From: Cupriavidus sp. D384
GTDB lineage: Bacteria; Pseudomonadota; Gammaproteobacteria; Burkholderiales; Burkholderiaceae
Assembly (NCBI RefSeq): GCF_001652915.1
Contig: NZ_BBQI01000001.1
Coordinates: 1 to 64,000 of the forward strand
Length of the DNA: 64,000 bases
Direction: 5' to 3'
Shown here: positions 40,364-50,086 of the stretch, one piece after another
Layout: every line of letters starts with the position of its first letter
Position numbering within the stretch: position 1 is the stretch's first letter
Translations under genes and position numbers: made by a program
The notes under the pieces: model-generated
Told to the model about the DNA's origin: nothing
Databases searched by the model: none
Seen by the model: only the letters and a program-made list of their open reading frames with translations

Positions 40364-41728
40364 GTGAATATCGTCATTCTTGCCGCGGGCATGGGCAAGC
40401 GCATGAACTCGGCGCTGCCCAAGGTGCTGCACCCGGTCGCCGGCCAACCGATGCTGGCCCACGTGCTCGACACGGCCCGCACGCTGTCGCCGTCCCGGCT
40501 GGTCGTCGTGGTCGGCCACGGGGCCGAGCATGTGCGCCAGGCGGTGGGCGCCGACGATGTTGCCTTTGCCGAGCAGGCCCAGCAACTGGGCACCGGCCAC
40601 GCTGTCATGCAGGCGCTGCCGCTGCTCGATGACGCCCAGCCCACGCTGGTGCTCTACGGCGACGTGCCGCTGACGTCGGCCGACACGCTCAAGCACCTGG
40701 TGCAGGCCGCCGGCGGCGAACGCCTGGGCGTGCTGACCGTCGAACTGGCCGATCCTTCCGGCTATGGCCGTATTGTGCGCGATGCCGCCGGCAATGTCGT
40801 ACGCATCGTCGAACAGAAGGATGCCAGCGACGAAGAACGCGCCATCCGCGAGATCAACACCGGCATCATCGTCTGCCCGACTGGCCACCTGCGCCGCTGG
40901 CTGTCCACGCTGCGCAATGACAACGCCCAAGGCGAGTACTACCTGACCGACACCATCGAGCGCGCCGCCACCGACGGCGTGGAGATCGTGTCGTCCCAGC
41001 CCGCAGAAGTGTGGGAAACGCTGGGCATCAACAGCAAGGTCCAGCTGGCCGAGATCGAACGCATCCACCAGCGCAACATCGCCCAACGCCTGCTTGAAGC
41101 GGGCGTGACGCTGCTGGATCCGGCGCGCATCGACGTGCGGGGCCAGCTTACCTGCGGCCGCGACGTGACCATCGACGTAGGCTGCGTGTTCGAAGGCCGC
41201 GTGCACCTGGAAGATGGCGTGCACATCGGTGCGCACTGCGTGATCCGCAACACCACCGTCGGCGCTGGCGCACGCGTGCAACCGTTCTGCCATTTCGAGG
41301 AAGCAAAGATCGGGCCGGATGGCCGTATCGGCCCTTACGCCCGCCTGCGCCCCGGCACCGAGCTGGGCCAGGATGTGCATATCGGCAACTTCGTCGAGGT
41401 CAAGAACAGCCAGATCGCCAGCCACAGCAAGGCCAACCATCTGGCCTACGTGGGCGATTCGACCGTCGGCCAGCGCGTGAACATCGGTGCGGGTACGATT
41501 ACCTGCAACTACGATGGCGTCAACAAGCACCGCACCGTGATCGAGGACGACGTCTTCATCGGGTCCGATACGCAGCTGGTGGCGCCTGTTACCGTGCGCC
41601 GTGGCGCGACGATTGGCGCGGGCACCACGTTGACCAAGGAAGCGCCGGCCGACAAGCTCACGCTGTCGCGCGCAAAACAGATGACGATCGACGCCTGGCA
41701 GCGTCCGGTCAAGCAACCGAAAAAATAA
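40364..41728 (+). CDS. glmU: bifunctional UDP-GlcNAc pyrophosphorylase / GlcN-1-P acetyltransferase
   Basis: GlmU makes UDP-GlcNAc for peptidoglycan and LPS. The 454-residue length equals E. coli GlmU. The N-terminal uridylyltransferase starts [23 protein letters not shown]; the C-terminal left-handed beta-helix acetyltransferase has [28 protein letters not shown]. The start is a GTG at 40364 with TAGGA upstream. It is 12 bp before glmS, so the two form an operon. Confidence 0.96.
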   Translation: MNIVILAAGMGKRMNSALPKVLHPVAGQPMLAHVLDTARTLSPSRLVVVVGHGAEHVRQAVGADDVAFAEQAQQLGTGHAVMQALPLLDDAQPTLVLYGDVPLTSADTLKHLVQAAGGERLGVLTVELADPSGYGRIVRDAAGNVVRIVEQKDASDEERAIREINTGIIVCPTGHLRRWLSTLRNDNAQGEYYLTDTIERAATDGVEIVSSQPAEVWETLGINSKVQLAEIERIHQRNIAQRLLEAGVTLLDPARIDVRGQLTCGRDVTIDVGCVFEGRVHLEDGVHIGAHCVIRNTTVGAGARVQPFCHFEEAKIGPDGRIGPYARLRPGTELGQDVHIGNFVEVKNSQIASHSKANHLAYVGDSTVGQRVNIGAGTITCNYDGVNKHRTVIEDDVFIGSDTQLVAPVTVRRGATIGAGTTLTKEAPADKLTLSRAKQMTIDAWQRPVKQPKK

Positions 41729-41740
41729 AGGGGTTCAGTT

Positions 41741-43579
41741 ATGTGTGGCATCGTCGGCGCGGTTTCGCACCGCAATATCGTTCCCGTCCTGGTCGAAGGG
41801 CTGCGTCGCCTGGAATACCGTGGCTACGACTCCTGCGGCGTGGCCGTGGTGCGCGACGCGATCCTGGAGCGTGCGCGTACCGTGTCGCGCGTGGCCGACC
41901 TCGACACCCAGACCCAGTCGTCGGGCCTGGGCGGCCAGCTGGGCATTGCCCACACGCGCTGGGCCACCCATGGCAAGCCAGATACCGTCAACGCGCACCC
42001 GCACTTCTCGGACGAGACCATTGCGCTGGTGCATAACGGCATCATCGAGAACTACGAGCCGCTGCGCGAGGAACTGCGCGCCGTGGGCTACGGTTTCGAG
42101 TCGCAGACCGATACCGAAGTGGTGGCCCACCTGATCCACCAGGCCTACACGTACCCCAGCAGCGCCACGCGTGGCGACCTGTTCGGCTCGGTGCGCGCAG
42201 TGACCAAGCGCCTGCATGGCGCCTACGCGATTGCCGTGGTGGCGAAGGACCAGCCCGATGTGGTGGTCGGCGCGCGCGCCGGCTCGCCGCTGGTGGTGGC
42301 GCTGGGCACCGACGAGTCGTTCCTGGCATCGGATGCGCTGGCCGTGGCCGGCACCGCCAACCGCATCATCTATCTGGAAGAGGGCGACGTGGTCGAGCTG
42401 ACCCGCGCCGGCGCCACGATCCGCGACGTGCATGACGCCGAGGTGCAGCGCGAGGAGCGCGTGGTGGAAGCGCATGCCGCCGCCGTGGAACTGGGCCCGT
42501 TCCGCCACTTCATGCAGAAGGAAATCTTCGAGCAGCCGCGTGCGCTGGGCGATACCCTGGAAGGCATCGCCGCCATCACGCCGGAGCTGTTCGGCGAGAG
42601 CGCCGCGCAGGTGTTTGCCGATATCGACAGCATCCTGATCCTGGCCTGCGGCACCAGCTACTACTCGGGCTGCACGGCCAAGTACTGGCTGGAATCGATC
42701 GCCCGGATCCCGACCCAGGTGGAAGTGGCAAGCGAATACCGCTACCGCGACACCGTGCCGAACCCGCGTGCGCTGGTGGTGGTGATCTCCCAATCGGGCG
42801 AGACCGCCGACACGATGGCCGCGCTGCGCCACGCCCGCTCGCTGGGCCACACGCATACGCTGGCCGTCTGCAACGTCGCGACGAGCGCGATGGTGCGCGA
42901 GACGGAACTGCGCTTCCTGACGCGTGCCGGCACCGAAATCGGCGTGGCATCGACCAAGGCATTCACGACGCAGCTGGCCGCGCTGTACATGCTGACGCTG
43001 GCGCTCGCCAAGGTGCGCGGCCACCTGACCGAGCAGCAGGAAGCCGATGCACTGACCAACCTGCGCCACCTGCCCGCCGCGCTGCATGGTGTGCTGGCGC
43101 TGGAGCCGCAGATCATCGCCTGGTCGGAGGACTTTGCCCGCCGCGAGAACGCGCTGTTCCTGGGCCGTGGCCTGCACTACCCGATTGCCCTGGAAGGCGC
43201 GCTCAAGCTCAAGGAAATCTCGTACATCCACGCCGAGGCGTATCCGGCAGGCGAACTGAAGCACGGCCCGCTGGCGCTGGTGACGGAAGCCATGCCGGTG
43301 GTGACGGTGGCCCCGAACGACGCGCTGCTGGAAAAGCTGAAGTCGAACATCCAGGAAGTGCGCGCACGCGGCGGCCGCCTCTACGTGTTTGCCGACTCGG
43401 ACACGCATATCCAGTCGTCGGACGGTATCCAGGTGATCCGCATGCCCGAGCACTACGGCGCGCTGTCGCCGATCCTGCACGTTGTGCCGCTGCAACTGCT
43501 GGCGTATCACACGGCCTGCGCCCGGGGTACCGACGTGGACAAGCCGCGCAACCTGGCGAAATCGGTGACGGTGGAGTAA
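41741..43579 (+). CDS. glmS: glutamine--fructose-6-phosphate aminotransferase
   Basis: GlmS makes glucosamine-6-phosphate from glutamine and fructose-6-phosphate. The 612-residue protein has the N-terminal nucleophile Cys2 (MCGIVGA), the glutaminase HTRWATHG and HNGIIENY, two SIS domains ([10 protein letters not shown] and SQSGETADT) and the C-terminal [10 protein letters not shown]. No glmS ribozyme or small-RNA target is evident in the short glmU-glmS gap. Confidence 0.97.
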   Translation: MCGIVGAVSHRNIVPVLVEGLRRLEYRGYDSCGVAVVRDAILERARTVSRVADLDTQTQSSGLGGQLGIAHTRWATHGKPDTVNAHPHFSDETIALVHNGIIENYEPLREELRAVGYGFESQTDTEVVAHLIHQAYTYPSSATRGDLFGSVRAVTKRLHGAYAIAVVAKDQPDVVVGARAGSPLVVALGTDESFLASDALAVAGTANRIIYLEEGDVVELTRAGATIRDVHDAEVQREERVVEAHAAAVELGPFRHFMQKEIFEQPRALGDTLEGIAAITPELFGESAAQVFADIDSILILACGTSYYSGCTAKYWLESIARIPTQVEVASEYRYRDTVPNPRALVVVISQSGETADTMAALRHARSLGHTHTLAVCNVATSAMVRETELRFLTRAGTEIGVASTKAFTTQLAALYMLTLALAKVRGHLTEQQEADALTNLRHLPAALHGVLALEPQIIAWSEDFARRENALFLGRGLHYPIALEGALKLKEISYIHAEAYPAGELKHGPLALVTEAMPVVTVAPNDALLEKLKSNIQEVRARGGRLYVFADSDTHIQSSDGIQVIRMPEHYGALSPILHVVPLQLLAYHTACARGTDVDKPRNLAKSVTVE

Positions 43580-43632
43580 TTCCCGCCGCCAAGGCTCGCC
43601 ATCGCGCCCCCGGGCCAGCGAGCCATCGCCAG

Positions 43633-43660
43633 AAAGGCCGCCTTCGGGCGGCCTTTGTCT
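43633..43660 (+). terminator. intrinsic terminator after glmS
   Basis: The perfect stem aaaggccgcc/ggcggccttt with a UUCG tetraloop is followed by gtctttg. It is 53 bp after the glmS stop. Confidence 0.85.
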
Positions 43661-43803
43661 TTGTCCTGCCACGTTCTCATACCAGATTCCGTCCGGCGAT
43701 TATTCGCTGGCAACGCACTCATTACTGCCATTGCGGCACATGATCGGCAGTGCCGGCCGCAGGTAAGCTGGCGGAACCTCTCCCGCTTCCGTTCCCGGCT
43801 GTC

Positions 43804-44694
43804 ATGACTTCCCCTGCTTCCACCACCCTGCACGGCGTGCTGTTGATGACGGCCGCCGTGGCGTGCTTTGCCACGCTCGATACGATGACGCAGATCATCA
43901 GTGGCACGGTGCCGGTGGTCATGGCGCTCTGGGCGCGCTACGCGGTGCAGATGATGCTGACGGGGGCGGTATTGCTGCCCCGGCGCGGCCGGACGCTGCT
44001 GCGCACCCATCGGCTGGTGCTGCAGGTGCTGCGCGCCGCCACGCTGCTGCTGTCGAGCGTGTGCGTCTATTTCAGCCTGCGCTACCTGCCCGTGGGCGAG
44101 GTGACGGCCGTCGCCATGCTGACGCCGATGGTGATTGCCGTGGTGGCTGCGGCGCTGCTGGGCGAGTATGTGTCGGTGCTGCGCTGGGCCTTCCTGCTGC
44201 TCGGATTCGCCGGGGCCATCGTGGTGGTGCGGCCGGGCGCGGCGGGGTTCGAGCCCGCCATGCTGCTGCCGCTGGGCATTGTCGTGACCAGCGCCGCCTA
44301 TCAGCTGATCACCAGCGTGCTGACGCGCGCCGACGGCGCAGGCACCACCCATTTCCTGACCGGCCTGATTGCCACGGGGGCGCTGACGCTGGCCCTGCCG
44401 CTGGGCTGGGCCGGCCATCTCGATGGCATCCACTGGCTGCTGCTGGGCGCGATGGGCCTGGCTGGCACGGTGGGGCACCTGTTCCTGATCCTGGCCTATT
44501 CGCGCGCGCCGGTGGCCGTGCTGACGCCGTTCCTCTACCTGCAGATCGCGTTTGCCATGATCGGCGGCTGGTTGATCTTCGGCTACGTGCCCGACGGCTG
44601 GGCACTGCTGGGCGTGGCCGCGATTGCCGTCAGCGGGCTGGGCGGCACGGCGGCGATGTTCTACGAGCGCAGGGTGGCGGTGGTGGCGGCCTGA
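43804..44694 (+). CDS. EamA/DMT-family transporter
   Basis: The 296-residue protein has about ten predicted membrane segments in two EamA repeats (HGVLLMTAAVACFATLDTMTQ start; second repeat from about residue 150). The likely role is export or import of a small metabolite across the inner membrane. I use the ATG at 43804; the frame opens at a GTG at 43750. Its 3' end overlaps the convergent dehydratase-like gene by 34 bp. Confidence 0.88.
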   Translation: MTSPASTTLHGVLLMTAAVACFATLDTMTQIISGTVPVVMALWARYAVQMMLTGAVLLPRRGRTLLRTHRLVLQVLRAATLLLSSVCVYFSLRYLPVGEVTAVAMLTPMVIAVVAAALLGEYVSVLRWAFLLLGFAGAIVVVRPGAAGFEPAMLLPLGIVVTSAAYQLITSVLTRADGAGTTHFLTGLIATGALTLALPLGWAGHLDGIHWLLLGAMGLAGTVGHLFLILAYSRAPVAVLTPFLYLQIAFAMIGGWLIFGYVPDGWALLGVAAIAVSGLGGTAAMFYERRVAVVAA

Positions 44695-45548
44695 TATCCG
44701 GCAGCCTGGTCTTCGATCCACTGCAGCGACCGCAGGCCGTCGCGTGCCACCGGCAACGGCGGGGTCAGGCGGAACACGTCGTTGAAGATCTCCAGCGACA
44801 GCGGGCCGCGATAGCCGGTTCGCTGCACGGCCCGGCAGAAGGCCGCTACGTCCAGTTCGCCCTGGCCGGGGAAATTGCGGTGGTGCCGGCTCCAGGACAG
44901 CACGTCCAGCGCCATGCGGGGCGCGTCGGCCAGTTGCACGAAGAACAGGCGCTCGGCCGGGATGGTGTCGATGCCGCGCAGCGCTTCGGCCACCGGTTCG
45001 TCCTGCGACGCGGCCAGCGCCAGTGTGTGGAAGCTGTCCAGGATCAGGCCCAGCGCCGGGTGGCCGGCACGCTGGACGATATCCCAGGCCTGGCGCCAGT
45101 GGCGCACATGACGGCCCCAGGCCAGCGCCTCGTAGCCGATGCGCAGGCCGCGCTGCCCGGCGGCCTCGGCCAGTTGCCACAGGTCGGCCGCCGCGCGTTC
45201 CGGATCGTCGCTGGCGGTTTCCTGCACGTTGCTGCACACCAGCAGCAGATCCGTGCCCAGTGCCTCCATGGCGTCGAACGCCTGTGCCGCCCGCGCCATA
45301 TTGCCGTCGAACTGGCTGGCCGGCATGCCCTCGAAATCGCGAAACGGCTGGTACATCAGGATGTCGAGATGCAGACTCGCCGCGTAGCGGCGAATGTCGG
45401 CGGCGGTGCCGGAGAAATCCTGCAAGTCCTTGGCGAAGATCTCGACGCCGTCGAACCCGGCGGCAGCGGCGGCTTCAAGCTTTTCCGGCAGGGTGCCGGA
45501 CAGGGAGACGGTAGCGATGGACGTGGCGTGGCGGCGAGGGTGGCGCAT
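44661..45548 (-). CDS. 3-dehydroshikimate dehydratase-like TIM-barrel protein
   Basis: This 295-residue sugar-isomerase/AP-endonuclease-2 fold protein resembles the N-terminal dehydratase domain of QuiC1-type enzymes, which convert 3-dehydroshikimate to protocatechuate. Likely metal ligands, by pattern, are E140 (IGYEALAWG), D171 (LILDSFHTL), Q205 (FFVQLADAP) and E253 (LSLEIFND). Generic sugar isomerases of this fold usually have His at the third place; Gln fits the dehydratases. The flanking IclR regulator, MFS transporter and shikimate dehydrogenase support the call. The fused dioxygenase-like half of QuiC1 is absent and appears as a separate gene at 51170. Divergent from the IclR gene by 146 bp. 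Confidence 0.78.
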   Translation of the reverse strand: MRHPRRHATSIATVSLSGTLPEKLEAAAAAGFDGVEIFAKDLQDFSGTAADIRRYAASLHLDILMYQPFRDFEGMPASQFDGNMARAAQAFDAMEALGTDLLLVCSNVQETASDDPERAAADLWQLAEAAGQRGLRIGYEALAWGRHVRHWRQAWDIVQRAGHPALGLILDSFHTLALAASQDEPVAEALRGIDTIPAERLFFVQLADAPRMALDVLSWSRHHRNFPGQGELDVAAFCRAVQRTGYRGPLSLEIFNDVFRLTPPLPVARDGLRSLQWIEDQAAGYQAATTATLRS

Positions 45549-45694
45549 GGCAATCGGATGGAAAACAGCGGTGGCAAGGCGGCGACAGAGGCAGGTTAGG
45601 TGCCGCCCGTAGACCGAACAACCACTATTCGCGCCGCTGCGTGCGACAATCGCGCCATCAGGATCGACTGCCGCGCAGACTACGGGTTTACACC

Positions 45695-46462
45695 ATGAGC
45701 GAAGAACCGCTGAACCGGCGCGACTGGATCGCCGGGCTGGAAAAGGGGCTGGCCATCCTGGAGGCCTTCGACAACGACCATCCCCGGCTGACGCCAACGC
45801 AGGCCGCGCAGCTGACGGGGCTGACGCGTACGGCGGCCCGGCGCTACCTGCTGACGCTGGAGCACCTGGGCTACACCACCAGCGAAGGCACGCTGTTCAG
45901 TCTGACGCCGCGCGTGCTCAAGGTGGGCTGGTCCTATTTCGATTCGGCGCGGCTGCCGCGTGCGGTGCAGCCGTTCCTGCAGCAGATCACGGCCGCCGTG
46001 GGCGAGGCCGCCTATCTGAGCGTGCTCGATGATTGGGAACTGGTCTTCATCTCGCGAACCAGCACCAGCCGCGTGATGAGCACGGGCTTCGTGCTGGGGG
46101 CGCGCGTGCCCGCGCCGCTGGCGTCGGCCGGCGTGATGATGCTGGCGTCGCTGCCCGAGGAGAACGTGCGGAACTGGCTGGAAACCGTGGTGCTGACGCC
46201 CTATACGCCGTACACGATCCTGCAGCACGACCGACTGCTGCAGGACATCCGCAAGGCCGGCGCGCAGGGCTACGCGGTGGTGGAGCAGCAGTTGCAGATC
46301 GGCGTGCGCGGCGTGGCCGTGCCGCTGCGCGACCGCCACGGACGCGTTATCGCCGCATTGTCGGTCAACATGCAGATTGGCGACGAGACAGCCGAGCAGG
46401 CGCTGGGGCGCGTGCTGAACGTGCTGCAGGACACGGCGCTGTCGATCATGCGCGTGCTGTAG
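45695..46462 (+). CDS. IclR-family regulator (PcaU/PobR-like)
   Basis: This 255-residue regulator has an N-terminal winged helix (LTPTQAAQLTGLTRTAARRYLLTLEHLGY, about 30-60) and a C-terminal ligand-binding domain (about 90-250). The sequence style, including FSLTPRVLKVGWSYFDS, is that of the PcaU/PobR/PcaR branch, whose members respond to protocatechuate or related aromatics. It is divergent from the dehydratase-like gene and is the likely local controller. Confidence 0.88.
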   Translation: MSEEPLNRRDWIAGLEKGLAILEAFDNDHPRLTPTQAAQLTGLTRTAARRYLLTLEHLGYTTSEGTLFSLTPRVLKVGWSYFDSARLPRAVQPFLQQITAAVGEAAYLSVLDDWELVFISRTSTSRVMSTGFVLGARVPAPLASAGVMMLASLPEENVRNWLETVVLTPYTPYTILQHDRLLQDIRKAGAQGYAVVEQQLQIGVRGVAVPLRDRHGRVIAALSVNMQIGDETAEQALGRVLNVLQDTALSIMRVL

Positions 46463-46497
46463 GGCTGCGGGTAGCCTTCAGGCGCCGTCAGCCGCCG

Positions 46498-47463
46498 TCA
46501 GGCATCGCCCGGCGTGTTGCGCAGCGAATAGGGGCCTTCGGTCAGGTGTGTGCGCAGGAAGTCCAGGCAGACCCGCATGCGCGGCGACACCGATGCCCGT
46601 GCGCTGGTCACCGCCCAGATATCGGCCGGGAGATGCCAGTCGGGCAGCACGCGCACCAGTTCGCCGGCGCGCAGGCTGTCGGCGACGTCCCAGGCCGACG
46701 CCATGATGATGCCGAAGCCGTCGTGCGCCCACTGGCGCGTGACGTCGCTGTGGTTCGAGGCCATCGGCCCCGTGACCTTGACCGTGGCGCTGCGGCCCTC
46801 TGCCTGCAGGCGCCAGACGCCGAATGCCTGGTCGCGTTCGCGCAGCAGCAGGCAGTCGTGCTGGGCCAGGTCGGCCGGTTCGGCAGGGAGTCCCCGCTGG
46901 GCCACATAGGCCGGCGCGGCGCACAGGATGCGTTGGCCGGGGGCGATGCGCGTGGCAATCAGGTGGGGTTCCTCCACCTCGCCGATGCGGATGTCGATAT
47001 CGAAGTTCTCGCCAATCAGGTCCACCCGGCGGTCGAGCAGTTCCAGCCAGACCTCCAGGCCCGGATGCTGGCGCCGCAGCATGGCGAGCACCGGCGCCAC
47101 GTGCCGCCGCCCCAGGCGCAGGCTGGTGGCGATGCGCAGCAGCCCGCGCGGCGCCGCATCGGCGTGGCTGCCGACCGATTCGAGCATGCCGTCCACGTCT
47201 TCGAGGATCTTGCGCGCCCATACGAACGCGTTCTCGCCTTCGGCCGTCACGCTGACGCGCCGCGTGGTGCGGTGGAACAGCCGGGCGCCGAGCATGGCTT
47301 CCAGCATGGCGATGCGCTTGCTGACGTGCGCTGGCGACAGGCCCATGTCGTTGGCGGCGGCGATAAAGCTGGCACGCCGCGCAACGGTGCAGAACAGGCG
47401 GAGATCCCTCAGGAACGGATCGTTGTTCGCGTTCGGCGCGTTCGGCGCGTTCGGGGTATCCAT
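46498..47463 (-). CDS. LysR-family transcriptional regulator
   Basis: A 321-residue LysR-type regulator. The helix-turn-helix is at about 20-75 (LFCTVARRASFIAAANDMGLSPAHVSKRIAMLE) followed by LFHRTTRRVSVT and an effector domain. The N-terminus carries the short repeat NAPNAPNAN, encoded by a 9-bp tandem repeat (cgcgttcgg) at 47430-47456. It is cotranscribed in orientation with the porin upstream of it. Target genes are probably the porin/MFS/shikimate dehydrogenase set, by proximity only. Confidence 0.9.
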   Translation of the reverse strand: MDTPNAPNAPNANNDPFLRDLRLFCTVARRASFIAAANDMGLSPAHVSKRIAMLEAMLGARLFHRTTRRVSVTAEGENAFVWARKILEDVDGMLESVGSHADAAPRGLLRIATSLRLGRRHVAPVLAMLRRQHPGLEVWLELLDRRVDLIGENFDIDIRIGEVEEPHLIATRIAPGQRILCAAPAYVAQRGLPAEPADLAQHDCLLLRERDQAFGVWRLQAEGRSATVKVTGPMASNHSDVTRQWAHDGFGIIMASAWDVADSLRAGELVRVLPDWHLPADIWAVTSARASVSPRMRVCLDFLRTHLTEGPYSLRNTPGDA

Positions 47464-47598
47464 GATGGCGGCGGGTGGGCGGGGGGGCGGCCGGTTGGCT
47501 GGCGCAAGTGGGCAACGATACGCCACGGCCGTCCAGCGCGCCAGCCACCGGCGAGGGGGGCACTGCCGGCCGCGCGGCAGTCCGTGCATCCGCCCCGG

Positions 47599-48663
47599 TC
47601 AGAACTTGTGCCGCACGCCGGCCATCACGCCAAGCCGCGTGGCATTGCCGTAGGTATTGCCGCTGTTGGCGAAGTTCGGCGAGCTGTTCAGGGCGATCCA
47701 CTGTCCCTGCAGATGGGTGTAGTCCACCTCGACATAGACATCGGTGCGCTTGCTGAACGCGTAGTCGAGCATGCCGGCCGTGGTCAGCCGCCTGCCGCCC
47801 TGTCCGGCGTGCTTGAGCCAGTCGTACTGCAGCGTGCCAATGAAGCTCAGCGCATCGGTGATCGAATACCTCGCGCCGATATAGCCGACGTTGTTGCGAT
47901 AATCGGCCACGTCGAGCCGGTTGTTCGTATAGCCCAGGTAATACTGCGCGCGGGTGCCCTTGTACGTTCCGCCCAGGCCCCAGACGGTCTGCTTGCTGGC
48001 CTGCGCGGCCGGCACCGCGCCGAAGAATGCCGATGTCACGTTCTGCGTCTGCTGGTAGACCGTGCCCACTTCCCACGGGCCGTAGCTGTAGACCAGCGAC
48101 CCTGCCGCGGCCGAGCTGTTATTGATGCTGCCCGGCACCTCGCCGAACGTGTACGCGGCGGCCACCTGCAGCTCCCCAAAGCTCTTGATGTACTTGAGCG
48201 TGTTGTCGTAACGCAGGCCGGTGTAGTTGCCGCCCTGGTAGCCGACGATGGAGTTGTTGGCAAAGGCCATGGCCTCGTAGGACGACAACACTTCGTGCGC
48301 CAGCGTGTACTGGCGGCCCAGCGCCAGCTTGCCGTAGTCGCCGTCGAAGCCCACCACGGCCGTGCGGCCAAACAGCCGGCCGCCCTGCTGGCTGGTGCCC
48401 ACCTCCGGGTTGAAGCCCGACTCCAGGATGAACCAGGCCTTGAGGTTGTTGCCAAGGTCCTCGGTGCCGCGAATGCCCCAGCGGCTGCCGGTCAGCACGC
48501 CATCGGTCATCTGCACCTTGCCGTGGCCGGCGGCGTCCTCGTTCGTGCTGTAGCGGATGGTGGTGTCGAGCAGGCCGTACAGCGTCACGCCGCCGGTGGT
48601 CTGGGCGAACGCCCCCGCACTGCCCGCGCCACACGCGAGCAGCGTCATCAGTTGCTTCTTCAT
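47599..48663 (-). CDS. Gram-negative general porin
   Basis: This 354-residue outer-membrane porin of the Burkholderia/Neisseria type has a signal peptide (MKKQLMTLLACGAGSAGAFAQ, cleaved near residue 20) and alternating beta strands. It begins SVTLYG-like as TTGGVTLYGLLDTTIRYS and ends with a terminal Phe (GVRHKF), as needed for outer-membrane insertion. It is 42 bp downstream of the MFS gene and probably serves the same substrate uptake. Confidence 0.92.
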   Translation of the reverse strand: MKKQLMTLLACGAGSAGAFAQTTGGVTLYGLLDTTIRYSTNEDAAGHGKVQMTDGVLTGSRWGIRGTEDLGNNLKAWFILESGFNPEVGTSQQGGRLFGRTAVVGFDGDYGKLALGRQYTLAHEVLSSYEAMAFANNSIVGYQGGNYTGLRYDNTLKYIKSFGELQVAAAYTFGEVPGSINNSSAAAGSLVYSYGPWEVGTVYQQTQNVTSAFFGAVPAAQASKQTVWGLGGTYKGTRAQYYLGYTNNRLDVADYRNNVGYIGARYSITDALSFIGTLQYDWLKHAGQGGRRLTTAGMLDYAFSKRTDVYVEVDYTHLQGQWIALNSSPNFANSGNTYGNATRLGVMAGVRHKF

Positions 48664-48705
48664 GAAGATTCCCCGAGGGTAGGTTCCCGTGCGTTGAAGG
48701 GGCGG

Positions 48706-50031
48706 TTATTCCGTGGGCACCTGGCGGGGGGCCATCAGGAACATCCAGGCCAGCGCGATGAAGTACGCGCAGGGAATCATCGTGAACAGCACGGCGTAGT
48801 TGTTGTGGGTGGCGGTGAGCACATAGCCAACCAGTTGCGTCATGAACATGCCGCCGACGGCGCCGATCATGCCGCCGAAGCCGAACACCGAGCTGATGAC
48901 GTGCTTGGGCGTGTAGTCCATCACCATGCTCCAGATATTGGCCGTCCACGCCTGGTGGGCGCCGATGGCGACCGAGATGGCGGCCACTGCCATCCACAGG
49001 CTGCTGGCGCCGGCCGCGAATACGATCGAAGCGATGCACACCGCGAAGATCAGCATCGACAGCAGCCGGGCCTTGACGGCCGGCATGCCATGGCTGATCA
49101 GCCATGACGACAGCGCACCGCCGCCGACGCTGCCGATATCGGCCGACAGGTAGATCACGATCAGCGGAATGCCCATCTGCGTGACGCTGATGCCAAGCTG
49201 GTACTGCTGGTTCAGGAACGGCGGCAGCCAGTAGAGATAGAACCAGAACACCGGTGCGGTGATGGCATAGGCCAGTGCAAAGGCCCAGGTGCCGCGCATG
49301 CGCAGGATGCGTGAGTACGGAATGCGTTGCGGAGCGGGCTCGGTGTCGCGGGTGACATAGGCCAGCTCCGCGGCGCTGACCGTGGGATGCTGGTCGGGGT
49401 TGGCGTATTTGAGCCACCAGAACACCAGCCAGATGGCACCCAGCGAGCCCACCGCCAGGAACGCCGCCTGCCAGCCCCAGGCCTGCAGGATCAGCGGCAG
49501 CATGACGGGCGTGAGCATCGCGCCGACATTGGTGCCGGCGTTGAAGATGCCCGTGGCCATGGCCCGTTCCCCAGCCGGAAACCACATGCGCGTGGTCTTG
49601 ACGCAGGCCGGGTAGTTGGCGGCCTCGGTCAGCCCCAGGAAGAAGCGGCAGATCATGAAGCCCACCGCACTGGCCGCGAACGCGTGCGCGCCGCAGGCGA
49701 TGCTCCACAGCAGTACCGCCAGTGCAAAGGCGCGCTTGACGCCGACCATGTCGATGAATCGACCCTGCAGCGCGAAGCCGATCGCATAGCCTACCTGGAA
49801 CCAGAAATTGATATTGGCATAGTCCTGCGCCGTCCAGGACATGGCCTTGGCAAGCACCGGCTGCAGCACGCCCAGCGCCGCGCGGTCGATGTAGTTGAGC
49901 GTGGTGGCGAAGAACACCAGGGCCAGCATGCCCCAGCGCACCTTGCCGATCGCCATGCTTGCGCGGATCTTGCCCAGCATCGAGCCGTCGGTGGCGGGGG
50001 GCGCGGCCAGCGGCTTGTGAATGGTTGTCAT
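48706..50031 (-). CDS. MFS transporter, anion:cation symporter type
   Basis: This 441-residue protein has about 12 membrane segments. It resembles the hexuronate/aromatic-acid (ACS) branch: WGMLALVFFATTLNYIDRAALGVLQP at the start and the FFLGLTEAANYPACVKTTRMWFPAGERAMATGIFNAGTNVGA motif. The genes around it point to quinate, shikimate or a related carboxylate as substrate, which is inference. The start at 50031 is chosen over a longer frame. Confidence 0.9.
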   Translation of the reverse strand: MTTIHKPLAAPPATDGSMLGKIRASMAIGKVRWGMLALVFFATTLNYIDRAALGVLQPVLAKAMSWTAQDYANINFWFQVGYAIGFALQGRFIDMVGVKRAFALAVLLWSIACGAHAFAASAVGFMICRFFLGLTEAANYPACVKTTRMWFPAGERAMATGIFNAGTNVGAMLTPVMLPLILQAWGWQAAFLAVGSLGAIWLVFWWLKYANPDQHPTVSAAELAYVTRDTEPAPQRIPYSRILRMRGTWAFALAYAITAPVFWFYLYWLPPFLNQQYQLGISVTQMGIPLIVIYLSADIGSVGGGALSSWLISHGMPAVKARLLSMLIFAVCIASIVFAAGASSLWMAVAAISVAIGAHQAWTANIWSMVMDYTPKHVISSVFGFGGMIGAVGGMFMTQLVGYVLTATHNNYAVLFTMIPCAYFIALAWMFLMAPRQVPTE

Positions 50032-50086
50032 CTTTCTGTCTCCACCGTGGATGGGTGATGTTTGTATCGTGGTTGGCGCGGCGCCA

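Noticed and set aside
41735..43672. A 645-codon minus-strand frame opposite glmS
   Set aside because: Antisense shadow of glmS with His/Gln/Arg-rich composition and no motif.
46033..49107. A 1,024-codon plus-strand frame over IclR, LysR, porin and MFS genes
   Set aside because: It is antisense or out of frame to four recognisable genes and has no domain; it exists because high-GC codons lack stops on the opposite strand.
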